Origin: JAAYZH01 sp964479695
GTDB lineage: Bacteria > Bacillota > Clostridia > Saccharofermentanales > Fastidiosipilaceae
Assembly (NCBI GenBank): GCA_964479695.1
Contig: CAYZSO010000006.1
Location: forward strand, 59,431 to 123,430
DNA length: 64,000 nucleotides
Reading direction: 5' to 3'
In this document: positions 49,302 to 58,457 of the stretch, piece after piece
Layout of the letters: each line of letters starts with the position of its first letter
Position numbering within the stretch: position 1 is the first letter of the stretch
The notes under the pieces: model-generated
What the model was told of the DNA's origin: nothing
Database searches by the model: none
What the model saw: only the letters and a program-made list of their open reading frames with translations
Translations under genes and position numbers: made by a program

Positions 49302-52300
49302 ATGGTAGTGAAGAAGAAATCCAGACCTCGTCGTCTCATCCTCTTTCTCTCGTTTCTAATTCCATTCAGTATACTTCTGCTCTCGTACTTTATTATGCAA
49401 TTTTGGCCCGTAGGAGACCGCTCGCCGCTGACGATCGATCTCTACCACCAATATGCCTCTTTTATTACAGAGTTTCGCCGCAAAATCATGGAAGGGGAGA
49501 GCCTTTTCTACAGTTGGTCTGTCGGATTAGGCACGAACTTCTGGGCGCTCATGGCGTACTATGCTGCCTCGCCGCTCAATTTGCTCTTGGTCTTCTTCCC
49601 GCCGGAGCACATTACTGCAGCCGTCACCTTCCTGATTGTCACCAAGATCGGGCTCTCCGGCCTCACTTTTGCCAGCCTGCTGAGTTATGGTCTCGCTCCG
49701 GACGGCCTCTACACCATCCGAGCGAAAGAGTCGAAGCGAGACTGCACCAGCGAAGATCTCGGAACCGATGCGATGATCGTCGCACTTTCCACGGCGTACG
49801 CGCTCTGTTCATTCAACTTGGCGTACAGTTGGGACATCATGTGGCTGGACGTGATTGCGCTCCTCCCCCTGGTGATCCTGGGCCTCCACAAGCTGATTCG
49901 CGAGCAGAAATTCGTCCTCTACACCCTGAGTCTCGCCGCTTCCCTCTACATCAATTACTACATCGCCTTCTTCGTTTGTATTTTTACAGCGCTCTATTTT
50001 TTCGTGAGTTATGTCTCGGCCAAAGCCGCCGAAGACGACCTCTCCGGGCTTACACAAGTTTCTCTCCTCAACGGCGAGAAAATCTATTACAAGAGTTCAG
50101 ACCGGAGTCCCGACAAACAATCTGACAAGCTCTCCGGAGACACCCCACCTGCGGCTCCGCACGATACTCCGCCGGCTGCCGCGTCTGCTAGCGCTGCCGT
50201 CGTTACCACCGGAACCCAGGCGGCAAGCGCCACCGAAACCTCTGGCGAACCAGAACGCGCAACGCAGATCGCGACGCGGATCAAATTCTGGCCGACCGTC
50301 GCGCGCTTCGCCTTTTTCACCTTGTTGGCCGTGGCGATCAGTGCGATCTTGCTTCTGCCTACAGCCCTCTCGCTTCGCGATACGTCGGCGGCAGGTGATG
50401 CTTTCCCGACGACATTGACGCTGCGTTTCAGCCTCTTTGACTTCATGACTCAGCAGCTCATGAATATTCCGCCTTCGATCCGCGACGGCTTACCGAATGT
50501 GTACAATGGCATATTGGTTTTTGTTTTTGTGCCACTGTATATCGCTTCGCAGCGCATCGCACTGAAAGAGAAAATCGCCCACCTCTTGCTGCTGGCCTTC
50601 TTGTTTATCAGTTTCAATTTGAATGCTTTGGATTTCATGTGGCATGGTTTCCACTACCCCAACCAACTGCCGTACCGCTACTCCTTTCTCTTCAGCTTCC
50701 TGATCTTGCTCATCGTCTTCCGCACCCTGACGGTCATCCGAGAATTTTCAAGCAAAACCCTCATGATGTGCGCAGGCTTCGGGATCCTCTTCACAATTCT
50801 GGCCGAAGAGCTGAACAACAACGTGCTCCAGCACGGCCACGCCTACCTCAATATCGCCTTTTTCCTGATCTACCTTTTGCTCCTGGCCATGCTCTGGAGG
50901 CCCAATTACTTCCGGACCACCGCGCTCCTGCTGGCCGTTGTCATGGTGGGCGAACTCACGGTCAACACGATCGTCACCGTAGCCAAGATTGCCGAAAAAG
51001 AAGTCTACACTTCCCGCAGCGCCTTCATTGAAGGAATGGATGAAATTGAGCAGCTGACGACTTTGGCCAAAGAACGCGAGAACGGCGATTTCTATCGCAT
51101 GGAAATTCTCCCTGCCAAAACCACCAACGACGGCGCCCTCTACGGCTACCCCGGTTTCACGCTCTTCTCGTCAACCAGCCGAGAAGCAACGGCCCGCCTC
51201 TTCCGCCGACTGGGGTATCACGGGAACAACATCAATAGCTATAAGTACGTGGCGTCGACCCCGGTGGGTAATTCGCTCTTTGGCCTCAAATACCTGATCC
51301 TCAAGAACAGCGAGACCCGCGATCCCGCCCTTCAGGAGGTGGCCAAAGCCGGCACCATGACCCTCTACGAAAATCCTTATGCGATCGAGTTGGGGCTCGT
51401 GGCGGATCCTTCGTTCCTCAACTGGAACGGCACCTACAGCAACCCTTTCCAAGTGTGGAATGACATGATCCATAAAATGGACGGCTCGGAGGATCTCTTT
51501 ACGCCGATCCTGCCTGACGTCCTCACCGGCTCCAACTACCAGCCTTCAACCGGTGATGCTGCGAATGGTCTGCGTTTTACTCCGGAAAATCGCAACAGTG
51601 CAACGCTGATGAACCTTGAAGTGAAGGTCGAGAAGGACCAATACTTATACTTCGCAATTAATACCTCAAAATCCACCAACATCAAAATTTCCGTCTCCAA
51701 CCCCGGCGGCGCTGTCTCTGATCCAGCTGTCTCTGATCCAAACTCTGGCGGATTCGTGTCCGATCCGAGCGGCGGCGCGTCTGAGCCGAGCGGCGCTGTC
51801 TCTGAGCCGAGCGGCACGTCCGGACTAACCGTACCTGAGTCGACTGTACCTATGAATGAGACGCGTTCAATCCATTGGCTCGAAACGTTCGATGTTGGCT
51901 ATGTTCATGCGGGGGATGTTGTTTCGCTTTCTTTTGATCAGACTCAGGACAACTCTACCGATGTCACGGTTTACGCGGCGACAATGGACAGAGCTCAGTA
52001 TGAAGCCGATATGTTGGCTCTGAAAGACCGTGAACTGGACGTTACTACCTGGGAATCTAGTTATATTTCTGCTGATTACACGGCAGATGGACCTGGCCTG
52101 ATTTATCTTTCGATCCCTTATGACACTTCTTGGGAAGCTCGCATTGATGGCAAAGTTGTCGAGACAACTTCGATAGCCGAAACGGCATTGCTGGCTGTGG
52201 CCACCGATGGCGGCAGCCATACCCTTGAGTTGACTTTCCGTCCTCAGGGTATCGTCCCCGGTACGATTCTGACGATTTCGGGTCTTTTGGTGCTGGCTTT

Positions 52301-52682
52301 GCTGGCCTTTGATGAGCGCAAATTCAAACCTGCTCGCGTCAAGCGTCGCCGCATAGCGCGCGCAGAAAAAGCCGCCCGCAAAGCGGCTGAGAAGGAAGCC
52401 CGCGAAGCGGCTGAGAAGGAAGCCCGCGAAGCGGCCGGAAGTGATGTTCGCAATGCGGCTGTAAATTTGACCTCCACTGTGGCTGGGAGTGATGTTCCCG
52501 AAGCAACTGTAAATTCAACCTCCGCTGTGGCTGGGAGTGAAGCTGCTACAGTTGCGGGGATAGGCACTCACCCTGAAGCTGGAGCGGGGGTGAGGGGGGT
52601 GGCTTTGGCCGAACCTGTTCCTGAAAATGAGGAAAAACGAGATAACGAGAAGATTAACGAGGAAAACGAAGGACAGGTTTGA
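49302..52682 (+). CDS. YfhO-family membrane glycosyltransferase-like protein
   Basis: 1126 residues. Around a dozen membrane helices in the first ~570, an extracellular C-terminal part (about 575-1000), then a last membrane helix near 1000. 'PLTIDLYHQYASFITEFRRKIMEGESLFYSWSVGLGTNFWA' is the YfhO opening with the acidic GT-C-like motif. Members are linked to glycosylation of lipoteichoic acid or other envelope glycans. Three low-complexity inserts are present: a cytoplasmic Pro/Ala/Ser loop (about 264-325), a Ser/Gly/Pro repeat (about 804-849) and a C-terminal Lys/Ala/Glu tail (KEAREAAE units). AAGGAG precedes the ATG. Monocistronic. Confidence 0.85.
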   Translation: MVVKKKSRPRRLILFLSFLIPFSILLLSYFIMQFWPVGDRSPLTIDLYHQYASFITEFRRKIMEGESLFYSWSVGLGTNFWALMAYYAASPLNLLLVFFPPEHITAAVTFLIVTKIGLSGLTFASLLSYGLAPDGLYTIRAKESKRDCTSEDLGTDAMIVALSTAYALCSFNLAYSWDIMWLDVIALLPLVILGLHKLIREQKFVLYTLSLAASLYINYYIAFFVCIFTALYFFVSYVSAKAAEDDLSGLTQVSLLNGEKIYYKSSDRSPDKQSDKLSGDTPPAAPHDTPPAAASASAAVVTTGTQAASATETSGEPERATQIATRIKFWPTVARFAFFTLLAVAISAILLLPTALSLRDTSAAGDAFPTTLTLRFSLFDFMTQQLMNIPPSIRDGLPNVYNGILVFVFVPLYIASQRIALKEKIAHLLLLAFLFISFNLNALDFMWHGFHYPNQLPYRYSFLFSFLILLIVFRTLTVIREFSSKTLMMCAGFGILFTILAEELNNNVLQHGHAYLNIAFFLIYLLLLAMLWRPNYFRTTALLLAVVMVGELTVNTIVTVAKIAEKEVYTSRSAFIEGMDEIEQLTTLAKERENGDFYRMEILPAKTTNDGALYGYPGFTLFSSTSREATARLFRRLGYHGNNINSYKYVASTPVGNSLFGLKYLILKNSETRDPALQEVAKAGTMTLYENPYAIELGLVADPSFLNWNGTYSNPFQVWNDMIHKMDGSEDLFTPILPDVLTGSNYQPSTGDAANGLRFTPENRNSATLMNLEVKVEKDQYLYFAINTSKSTNIKISVSNPGGAVSDPAVSDPNSGGFVSDPSGGASEPSGAVSEPSGTSGLTVPESTVPMNETRSIHWLETFDVGYVHAGDVVSLSFDQTQDNSTDVTVYAATMDRAQYEADMLALKDRELDVTTWESSYISADYTADGPGLIYLSIPYDTSWEARIDGKVVETTSIAETALLAVATDGGSHTLELTFRPQGIVPGTILTISGLLVLALLAFDERKFKPARVKRRRIARAEKAARKAAEKEAREAAEKEAREAAGSDVRNAAVNLTSTVAGSDVPEATVNSTSAVAGSEAATVAGIGTHPEAGAGVRGVALAEPVPENEEKRDNEKINEENEGQV
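51061..51072. repeat. Iterated palindrome CTTTGGCCAAAG (in YfhO gene)
   Basis: Perfect 12-bp palindrome, read as Leu-Ala-Lys; four other partial copies of the octamer lie in the same gene. Confidence 0.85.
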
Positions 52683-52698
52683 TATTTAAAAATAACCC

Positions 52699-52726
52699 TT
52701 GACAAGCCGGGCGAAGGTGCTAGAAT
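52699..52726 (+). promoter_or_regulatory. Promoter of rplM-rpsI
   Basis: TTGACA (52699-52704), 16-bp spacer, TAGAAT (52721-52726). It predicts a 5' leader of about 75 bases. Confidence 0.85.
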
Positions 52727-52740
52727 GATCAGGCATTTGC

Positions 52741-52772
52741 GTCCCGGCTCTATTTTTGCGGGGAGCTTGGGC
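52741..52772 (+). promoter_or_regulatory. L13-leader-like hairpin
   Basis: GTCCCGGCTC and GAGCTTGGGC pair at nine of ten positions (with G-U) around TATTTTTGCGGG. The position before rplM fits the L13 leader known in Bacillota, an autoregulatory structure; I cannot check the consensus here. Confidence 0.55.
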
Positions 52773-52807
52773 GAACTTTGTTTGATATTTTTGGAGGAAG
52801 CAAGAAC

Positions 52808-53236
52808 ATGAGCACTTATGTTGCGAAGGCCTCTGAGATTACTCGTAAGTGGTACGTTGTCGATGCTGAGGGCAAGACGCTCGGCAGACTGTCTACTGAA
52901 ATTGCGATGATCTTGATGGGCAAGAACAAACCTGAATATACCCCTTTCTTGGATACCGGCGATTATGTAATTGTCGTTAATGCGGAGAAGATTGTCCTGA
53001 CCGGCAAGAAGTGGGATCAGAAGTTGTATCGTTATCACACCGGCTATCCGGGTGGTCTGAAGGAGATCAAGTATTCGGATCTTCGCCAACGTAAACCTGA
53101 GAAGATGTTGGAACAGTCCGTGAAGGGTATGTTGCCGAAGAATTCTCTCGGCCGTCAGATGATCAAGAAGCTTAAGGTCTATGCTGGCCCGACGCATGAT
53201 CATCAGGCTCAACAACCGGAAGTTCTGGATATTTAA
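52808..53236 (+). CDS. rplM: 50S ribosomal protein L13
   Basis: 142 residues, standard length. 'KWYVVDAEGKTLGRLSTEIA', 'GDYVIVVNAEKI' and 'VKGMLPKNSLGRQMIKKLKVY' are diagnostic. GGAGGAAG precedes the ATG at 52808. Operon with rpsI, 15 bases apart, the universal pair. Confidence 0.98.
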   Translation: MSTYVAKASEITRKWYVVDAEGKTLGRLSTEIAMILMGKNKPEYTPFLDTGDYVIVVNAEKIVLTGKKWDQKLYRYHTGYPGGLKEIKYSDLRQRKPEKMLEQSVKGMLPKNSLGRQMIKKLKVYAGPTHDHQAQQPEVLDI

Positions 53237-53251
53237 GGGGGATAGCGCGAG

Positions 53252-53674
53252 ATGAAATCTACTACAATGAAGGCCCCTAAGGGTCAGGTTTATTTCTATG
53301 GTACCGGCCGTCGTAAGGAAGCTGTTGCAGCTGTCCGTATGCTGCCGGGTGAAGGTAAGATCTCAATTAATGGTAAAGGGCTTGAGGAATATTTCCCGCT
53401 CGGTACTTTGAGATTGATTGTGAATCAGCCACTCGAAGTGACTTCTACAACCGGCAAGTTCGATATTGTGGTTAAGGTTACGGGCGGCGGTATTTCAGGC
53501 CAGGCTGGTGCTGTGCGCCACGGCATTGCGAATGCTCTGCTGGCTGCTGACAGTGAAGCGTATCGTGCTGAACTGAAGGACGCTGGTCTCTTGACCCGTG
53601 ATTCCCGTATGAAAGAGCGTAAGAAGTACGGTCTGAAGAAAGCTCGTAAGGCCAGCCAGTTCTCCAAGCGTTAA
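53252..53674 (+). CDS. rpsI: 30S ribosomal protein S9
   Basis: 140 residues. 'YGTGRRKEAVAAVRMLPGEGKISINGK' near the N terminus and the ending 'RKKYGLKKARKASQFSKR', whose basic tail reaches the decoding centre. The stop is followed at once by GGCGGCGTCGGCG-type repeats and then a terminator. Confidence 0.98.
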   Translation: MKSTTMKAPKGQVYFYGTGRRKEAVAAVRMLPGEGKISINGKGLEEYFPLGTLRLIVNQPLEVTSTTGKFDIVVKVTGGGISGQAGAVRHGIANALLAADSEAYRAELKDAGLLTRDSRMKERKKYGLKKARKASQFSKR

Positions 53675-53679
53675 GCTTG

Positions 53680-53740
53680 TTTGGCTTGGCGGCGTCGGCG
53701 ATGCGGCTTGGCGGTTTGACGGCGTCGGCGTGGGCGAACG
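53680..53740. repeat. Degenerate tandem repeat after rpsI
   Basis: Two to three copies of CTTGGCGG plus GACGGCGTCGGCG within 60 bases of the stop codon. Confidence 0.65.
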
Positions 53741-53842
53741 ATTCGCTAGCAATTTGCGCCACTCATATTTGCCGCCGGTGCTAATCGTTTGACGGTTGCA
53801 TAGTTGCTGGTTATTACGAAGAATTCTAATTATTATTATCGA

Positions 53843-53876
53843 CCCGTTGGTTCTCAGGAGCTGGCGGGTTTTGTTT
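53843..53876 (+). terminator. Probable terminator of rplM-rpsI
   Basis: CCCGTTGG pairs with CTGGCGGG over eight positions (including G-U), then TTTTGTTTG. Confidence 0.7.
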
Positions 53877-53953
53877 GTTGAGGGAAGTTGGGGGGAGGAA
53901 AGTGAAGGTTGATGTATGTAGGCGCGTATCGTAATGTATCGCCATGTATTGCG

Positions 53954-54957
53954 ACTACATAAGTTTATTTTTAAACTTGTGTAGTGAGTTTTTGGGCGGA
54001 GCGGTATTGGCGACGTATTGTTTCTTTTTTTTGTTCTACTGATAATGAGAGAGTGATGGCGGAGCGCTGCATTCGACTTATCGTTACAGGTATGACTATC
54101 ATCTCTATAGAATAGAAGAATACGCCTTATTTTGAGTGCCTAATCGGCTAATTGGCCGTTTTAATGTGTGTTATTACCTTGTAATAAAAAAATCCTGTGA
54201 GTTTTTAATATAACTAGTTAAGAGAAACGGATTTGCTACAAATTGCAGCGAATCTTCCTGCTACATATCATGAAGCTGACTTTTTCTGCTGATCTTCGCG
54301 TAAAACCCTTCTATGTACCAGGAAATATTTTTCGAACTTGGTCAGGACCCGGATCTTAGCCTCTGCTTCTCCATTCATAATGAGAATGAATTTCCATTCT
54401 GGTTAGGATCTGGAAACTTGCGACAAAGAATTTTTGTATGAGAGAGCGATTATTCTAGTTTGAACATCGGTTGAATGATTCCTGACCTGCACAGAGGGAA
54501 GATTGAATGAATACTGACTTGTGGCGAAAGATATGCAGATAAAATTCTCATCTCCAACAAGGAAAGCATCTTCACGAACATGTTTAAGTCAGTATGTTGT
54601 CGCAAGTTTCGCGATCCTGACCAATTTGGAAAAAACATAACATCTACCTGATCCATTTGGGAGCTAAAACAGGAACAATACGCTGCCAAGACAGCTCCGC
54701 CATTAAGAACTCCAACACTGAAGAACACATTCGGGAACAATGCGCTGCCGAAACCGCACCTTCAACAAGAACTCCAACACTGAAGAACAAATTCAGGAAC
54801 AATATGCTGCCGAAACCGCTCCGACACTTAAAAACTCAAACAACGTTGAACTGATGTAAGAAGACTAACTAGCCAAACCCGCACCCGCACCCGCACCCGC
54901 GCCCGCACCTCGCACCTCGCACCTCGAACGACTACATAAGTTTATTTTTAAACTTAA
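53954..54957. repeat. Composite intergenic repeat, copies D and E head to head
   Basis: The 1.4-kb gap 53675-55055 has no credible gene. A palindrome at 53954-53985 opens a plus-oriented, diverged copy (GGAGCGGTATTGGCGACGTATT near 54000). From about 54370 a minus-oriented copy follows: TCTGGAAACTTGCGACAA, GAATGATTCCTGACCTG, GAATGAATACTGACTTG, TTGTCGCAAGTTTCGCGATC, three copies of an AAGAACTCCAACACTGAAGA unit of about 62 bp (54708-54840), and a half palindrome at 54931-54957. Confidence 0.75.
54878..54927. repeat. CCGCAC / CTCGCAC tandem repeat
   Basis: About five 6-bp CCGCAC units and then three 7-bp CTCGCAC units, just before the half palindrome. Confidence 0.85.
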
Positions 54958-55055
54958 GACAAACTCTCTCAACCGGCAGACATCATTTCCAAACTGCCGA
55001 ACATCTCGTAAATTTGCTAAGATAGATGTAGGTTTTTGTGGGAGGTCGTTGAGAC

Positions 55056-56348
55056 ATGAGTAAGACAATTATTGGTAATATTCACATCGTTAGTTGTGAT
55101 CCACAAATTGGCGAGATCCCTAATGGGCGTATTGTCATTGAGGACGGAAAAATTGTTTCCGTGGAGGATGCGGAAGTTGATTCCAACGTAGGAACCAATG
55201 GCGAAGTTGATGTAGACACGGCTACCACCGCCACCGCCGCCCCCACCGCCGCCACCGGCGGCGGTGCTAGCGAACAAGAGACACATTACATTGATGGGGA
55301 AGGGTGTTTGGCTTTTCCGGGGTTTATTGATGCGCATTGTCACTTGGGGCTTCTTAATGACCATTTGAGGTGGGAAGGGTCGGATGCAAATGAAGTTACT
55401 GATCCGGTCACGCCGGAGCTTCGGGCAATTGATTCTATTTTTCATGATGATATCAATATGGAAGAAGCCATTCAGGGTGGGGTCACTTGTGTGATGACAG
55501 GGCCCGGGAGTGCCAACGTGATTGGCGGTGAGTTTTGTGTGATCAAGCCTTATGGGCGATCCGTGGATGAGATGGTAGTGAAGGCACCAGCGGCGATGAA
55601 GGCGGCTTTGGGCGAAAATCCTAAGAGTGTTTATGGCCAAAGCTCCAAATCCCCCCACACCCGCATGGCTAGTGCTTCGATCCTCCGCAGTGCTCTGTTG
55701 AAGGCGCAGCACTACATGGAAACGCAAGAACGCGCGGCTGCCACAGGGAAGGATGAGCCGGCGCTGGATTTGAAATCGGAGGCCTTGATCCCGGTGTTGC
55801 AGCGTGAACTGGTTCTGAAGATTCACTGCCACCGCGCGGATGACATCTTGACTGCGGTTCGTATTGCTAATGAATTTGGGCTGCGTTATACCTTGGATCA
55901 TTGCACGGAAGGCTACCTTATTGCTGATATTTTGGAAGAAGAATATGCAGATCGTGCTTTGGATGGACATGGGACTTTGGAAGGGATTATTTGTGGTCCG
56001 CTGATCAGCAATCGGAGCAAGCCGGAACTTACCCGCAAATGGGATGGTTTGCCGGCGGTGCTGATGGATACAGGGATTCCTGTGGCGATTGCAACGGATC
56101 ATCCGGTGATTCCGATTCAATATGGCCCGGTGCAGGCGGCTTTGATGATGCGCCATGAGCTGACGAGGGAGGAGGCTTTGGCCTCGATAACGACAAACGC
56201 GGCAAAGATTCTTGGCCTCGAAGATCGGCTCGGACGCCTAGCTCCCGGACTTGATGCGGACCTGGTGCTCTGGAATGAAGACCCTTTCTCGACCAGCGCC
56301 ACGACTTCCCGAGTCTTCATCGATGGAAATTTGGTGTATGAGAACTGA
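55056..56348 (+). CDS. Metal-dependent amidohydrolase (imidazolonepropionase-like)
   Basis: 430 residues. Composite beta domain plus TIM barrel. Metal ligands: HxH in 'DAHCHLG', His in 'KIHCHRADDI', His in 'TLDHCTEG' and Asp in 'IATDHPVIP'. 'GRLAPGLDADLVLWNEDPF' closes the fold. This subgroup is often annotated as imidazolonepropionase-related but true substrates are mostly unknown; no histidine-degradation genes are near. An Ala/Thr/Gly repeat (about 50-70) is inserted near the N terminus. The start overlaps tsaE downstream by 11 bases. Confidence 0.85.
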   Translation: MSKTIIGNIHIVSCDPQIGEIPNGRIVIEDGKIVSVEDAEVDSNVGTNGEVDVDTATTATAAPTAATGGGASEQETHYIDGEGCLAFPGFIDAHCHLGLLNDHLRWEGSDANEVTDPVTPELRAIDSIFHDDINMEEAIQGGVTCVMTGPGSANVIGGEFCVIKPYGRSVDEMVVKAPAAMKAALGENPKSVYGQSSKSPHTRMASASILRSALLKAQHYMETQERAAATGKDEPALDLKSEALIPVLQRELVLKIHCHRADDILTAVRIANEFGLRYTLDHCTEGYLIADILEEEYADRALDGHGTLEGIICGPLISNRSKPELTRKWDGLPAVLMDTGIPVAIATDHPVIPIQYGPVQAALMMRHELTREEALASITTNAAKILGLEDRLGRLAPGLDADLVLWNEDPFSTSATTSRVFIDGNLVYEN

Positions 56349-57066
56349 TTGGACCGACCTACCTCACATGCAGTTGCTGAGCCCCGACGAAAGCACCACG
56401 ACTCTCATCGCCAGAAGCCTTGCAAAAGTGCTAGAACCCGGTCTGGTGATTACCCTAGATGGTGAGCTGGGTGCGGGCAAAACCCATTTCGTGAGGGGTC
56501 TGGCGGAGGGTTTGGGCCTTGCGACTGACTATGTTTCAAGCCCGACATTTACAATTGTCCAGGAGTATGAAGAGCACGTGGTCACCCGCCCAGACGAAAC
56601 GACAGCCGCTACCCACACAGACGGAGCGTCAGAGGTCACCCGCCAAGACGATGATGCCGGAGCCACTGATCAAACGACGGCGGATGCTGTCCACCCGGGG
56701 CTGCCACTTTATCATTTTGATGTGTACCGCCTCGCGGATTCTGCAGCATTTACAGACTTAGGTTTGGATGAGTATTTCCACCGGCAAGGCGTCGTCCTCA
56801 TCGAGTGGGCAGATCGTATTCCTGAGGTGCTGCCGGAAGATCGCCTGCTTCTGGATCTGGAGGTCCAAGATGGAGAAGATCCGCAAGCCGGGACGGAGGG
56901 AATGGATTCATTTTTGAATGGGGGACTAGGACAGGTCGTGCTGGAGCCGGACACCCGCCCCCGTGTGTTTACTTTTCAGGCAACTGGGCCGATCAGTGCT
57001 CGCATCCTGCGTGAGTGGCGGGCTAGAGCGGATTTTCCCACAACACAGGTAATCGAGGATTTATGA
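56338..57066 (+). CDS. tsaE: tRNA t6A synthesis ATPase TsaE
   Basis: 242 residues; normal members have about 150. P-loop GELGAGKT (42-49), 'SSPTFTIVQEYE' and 'LYHFDVYRL' are conserved, but 43 residues of Thr/Asp/Ala-rich sequence (about 79-121) sit between the last two, where relatives have only a few residues. A second insert lies near 180-205. With TsaB and TsaD it makes N6-threonylcarbamoyladenosine in tRNA. The start at 56338 is inside the upstream gene; no strong ribosome binding site, so coupling is likely. Confidence 0.9.
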   Translation: MRTDWTDLPHMQLLSPDESTTTLIARSLAKVLEPGLVITLDGELGAGKTHFVRGLAEGLGLATDYVSSPTFTIVQEYEEHVVTRPDETTAATHTDGASEVTRQDDDAGATDQTTADAVHPGLPLYHFDVYRLADSAAFTDLGLDEYFHRQGVVLIEWADRIPEVLPEDRLLLDLEVQDGEDPQAGTEGMDSFLNGGLGQVVLEPDTRPRVFTFQATGPISARILREWRARADFPTTQVIEDL

Positions 57067-57764
57067 TTTTTTTAGCCGTTGATACAAGTTTGCCGCGCCT
57101 AGCGGTCAGCATTTCCGAGGGAGCGAACCTCCTTGCAGGGAAACTCTATCCGCCGGACGGGACCCATATGGCGCACCTTTTGCCGGCGATTGATGCACTT
57201 TTGGCAGAGGCAGCGGTAAATATCAAGGATATCGGAGCCTTTGCGGCGTCGACGGGGCCAGGTTCGTTTACCGGCATTCGCATCGGAGTTGCGACCATCC
57301 AGCAGCTGGCGCAGGTGGAGGCGAAGCCCTGTCTCGCGCTGAATTCGCTGGAAGCCATAGCCCTCGCGCACCATCAGGCCGAGACGCTCGTTGTGCCCAT
57401 GCTCGAAGCCCGCAACCGCCGCATTTATGCAGCGGCTTACTATGAAGGACAACAGCTAATCGCTCCTCAAGTGGGTGCGGTGGATGAATTTATGGCTTCT
57501 TTGGCCAAAGCCGCCCCCCTCCACCCCCGTACCCTCTTATTTGCTGGCGACGAGACCAGAACTACGTACGCTGATGACGTGACTGTGCGGGCGGCCTTAC
57601 CCATTGTCCCGATAGCTGTGGCTGATGAATACTACGCGCCGGAAGCGTTGGCTCTCTTGGCAGACCGGGAATACAAGGCCGGCAGGCTCCTGAAACCCGC
57701 CCAGCTCTTGCCGGAATATTATGCGCCGACCCAAGCCGAACGCAATTTCGGTGTTTACCTATGA
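57063..57764 (+). CDS. tsaB: tRNA t6A synthesis protein TsaB
   Basis: 233 residues. 'ILAVDTS'-type start ('MIFLAVDTSLPRLAVSIS'), 'THMAHLLPAIDALL' and 'ASTGPGSFTGIRIGVATIQQLA' are diagnostic of this inactive-ASKHA partner of TsaD. Its ATG overlaps the tsaE stop (ATGA). A CTTTGGCCAAAG palindrome encodes 'SLAKAA' in a variable loop. tsaD is not in the window. Confidence 0.95.
   Translation: MIFLAVDTSLPRLAVSISEGANLLAGKLYPPDGTHMAHLLPAIDALLAEAAVNIKDIGAFAASTGPGSFTGIRIGVATIQQLAQVEAKPCLALNSLEAIALAHHQAETLVVPMLEARNRRIYAAAYYEGQQLIAPQVGAVDEFMASLAKAAPLHPRTLLFAGDETRTTYADDVTVRAALPIVPIAVADEYYAPEALALLADREYKAGRLLKPAQLLPEYYAPTQAERNFGVYL
57499..57510. repeat. Iterated palindrome CTTTGGCCAAAG (in tsaB)
   Basis: Perfect 12-bp palindrome followed by CCGCC, read as Leu-Ala-Lys-Ala-Ala. 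Confidence 0.85.
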
Positions 57765-57798
57765 TTGAAGCGAGACACCATGATTGAAGTGAGACAAG
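57761..57798 (+). repeat. 19-bp tandem duplication at the tsaB-rimI junction
   Basis: ATGATTGAAGCGAGACACC is followed directly by ATGATTGAAGTGAGACAAG. The first copy holds the tsaB TGA stop and an ATG that is out of use; the second holds the rimI start. Confidence 0.9.
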
Positions 57799-58220
57799 CA
57801 GAAAACGCCGATTTGCCGCAGCTGGTGAAGCTGGAGCAAGAGTCGTTTCACCTGCCTTGGAGCTATGGATCGCTCGCGGGCGAACTGGCGGGGAGGGGGC
57901 TTTGGCCGAAATTACATGTGCTTACGATCGACGGTGTGATCGCCGCTTATACGGCAAGCAATCTTGTTCTGGATGAGCTGCAGCTCTACCGAATTGCGAC
58001 CGCCAAGGAATTTCGCCGCCGAGGTCTGGCGCGCCGCTTGCTGCTGGAAGTTTGGGCTGAAGCGCAGGCCAAAGGCGCCTCCATCTGCACTCTTGAGGTT
58101 CGGGAATCAAATGAGGGGGCCCGAAAATTTTATGAGCGCTTGGGTTTCCGGGAGGTCGGGCGCCGCAAGCATTATTACAGCGATACCGGAGAAGCGGCGA
58201 TCCTCCTGGATTGGCAGTAA
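57780..58220 (+). CDS. rimI: Ribosomal protein S18 alanine N-acetyltransferase-like (RimI)
   Basis: 146 residues. GNAT fold with acetyl-CoA motif 'RRRGLARRLL' (about 75-84), 'LEVRESNEGARKFYERLGF' and 'RRKHYY'. ATG at 57780 in the second copy of a 19-bp duplication; an in-frame TTG upstream is less likely. 'GRGLWPKLH' comes from an iterated GGCTTTGGCCGAA in a loop that is short in relatives. The tsaE-tsaB-rimI order is common in Bacillota. Confidence 0.9.
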   Translation: MIEVRQAENADLPQLVKLEQESFHLPWSYGSLAGELAGRGLWPKLHVLTIDGVIAAYTASNLVLDELQLYRIATAKEFRRRGLARRLLLEVWAEAQAKGASICTLEVRESNEGARKFYERLGFREVGRRKHYYSDTGEAAILLDWQ

Positions 58221-58302
58221 GGCCAGTTGTTGACAAGGCCGGCAGCGCTCGCCGGAATTTACTCGTTGGGCGATGGAATTTATCAGAATTTATCGAAGCC
58301 GT

Positions 58303-58324
58303 TTTGTCCCGACAAACGTATAAT
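58303..58324 (+). promoter_or_regulatory. Candidate promoter and operator of pepP
   Basis: Inverted repeat TTTGTC-CC-GACAAA (58303-58316) lies just upstream of TATAAT (58319-58324), where a repressor would block the polymerase. No other -35 is apparent. Downstream, 58375-58455 holds degenerate AGGATCAAGAG repeats up to the ribosome binding site. Confidence 0.45.
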
Positions 58325-58457
58325 AGGACGAGGAAAAAGTGTCCTGCCCGGCGGGTGCCAGAGGGTGGGCGGGTAAGACAGGATCAAGAGGATCAAGTGG
58401 CAGGATAATGTGTCAGGACCAAGAGGATTAAGAGACAGGAATAAGAGAAAGGATCAT

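Noticed and set aside
55056..56348. Histidine-degradation imidazolonepropionase
   Set aside because: The metal site fits the wider amidohydrolase family, but no hutH, hutU or hutG is near, so the specific function is not claimed.
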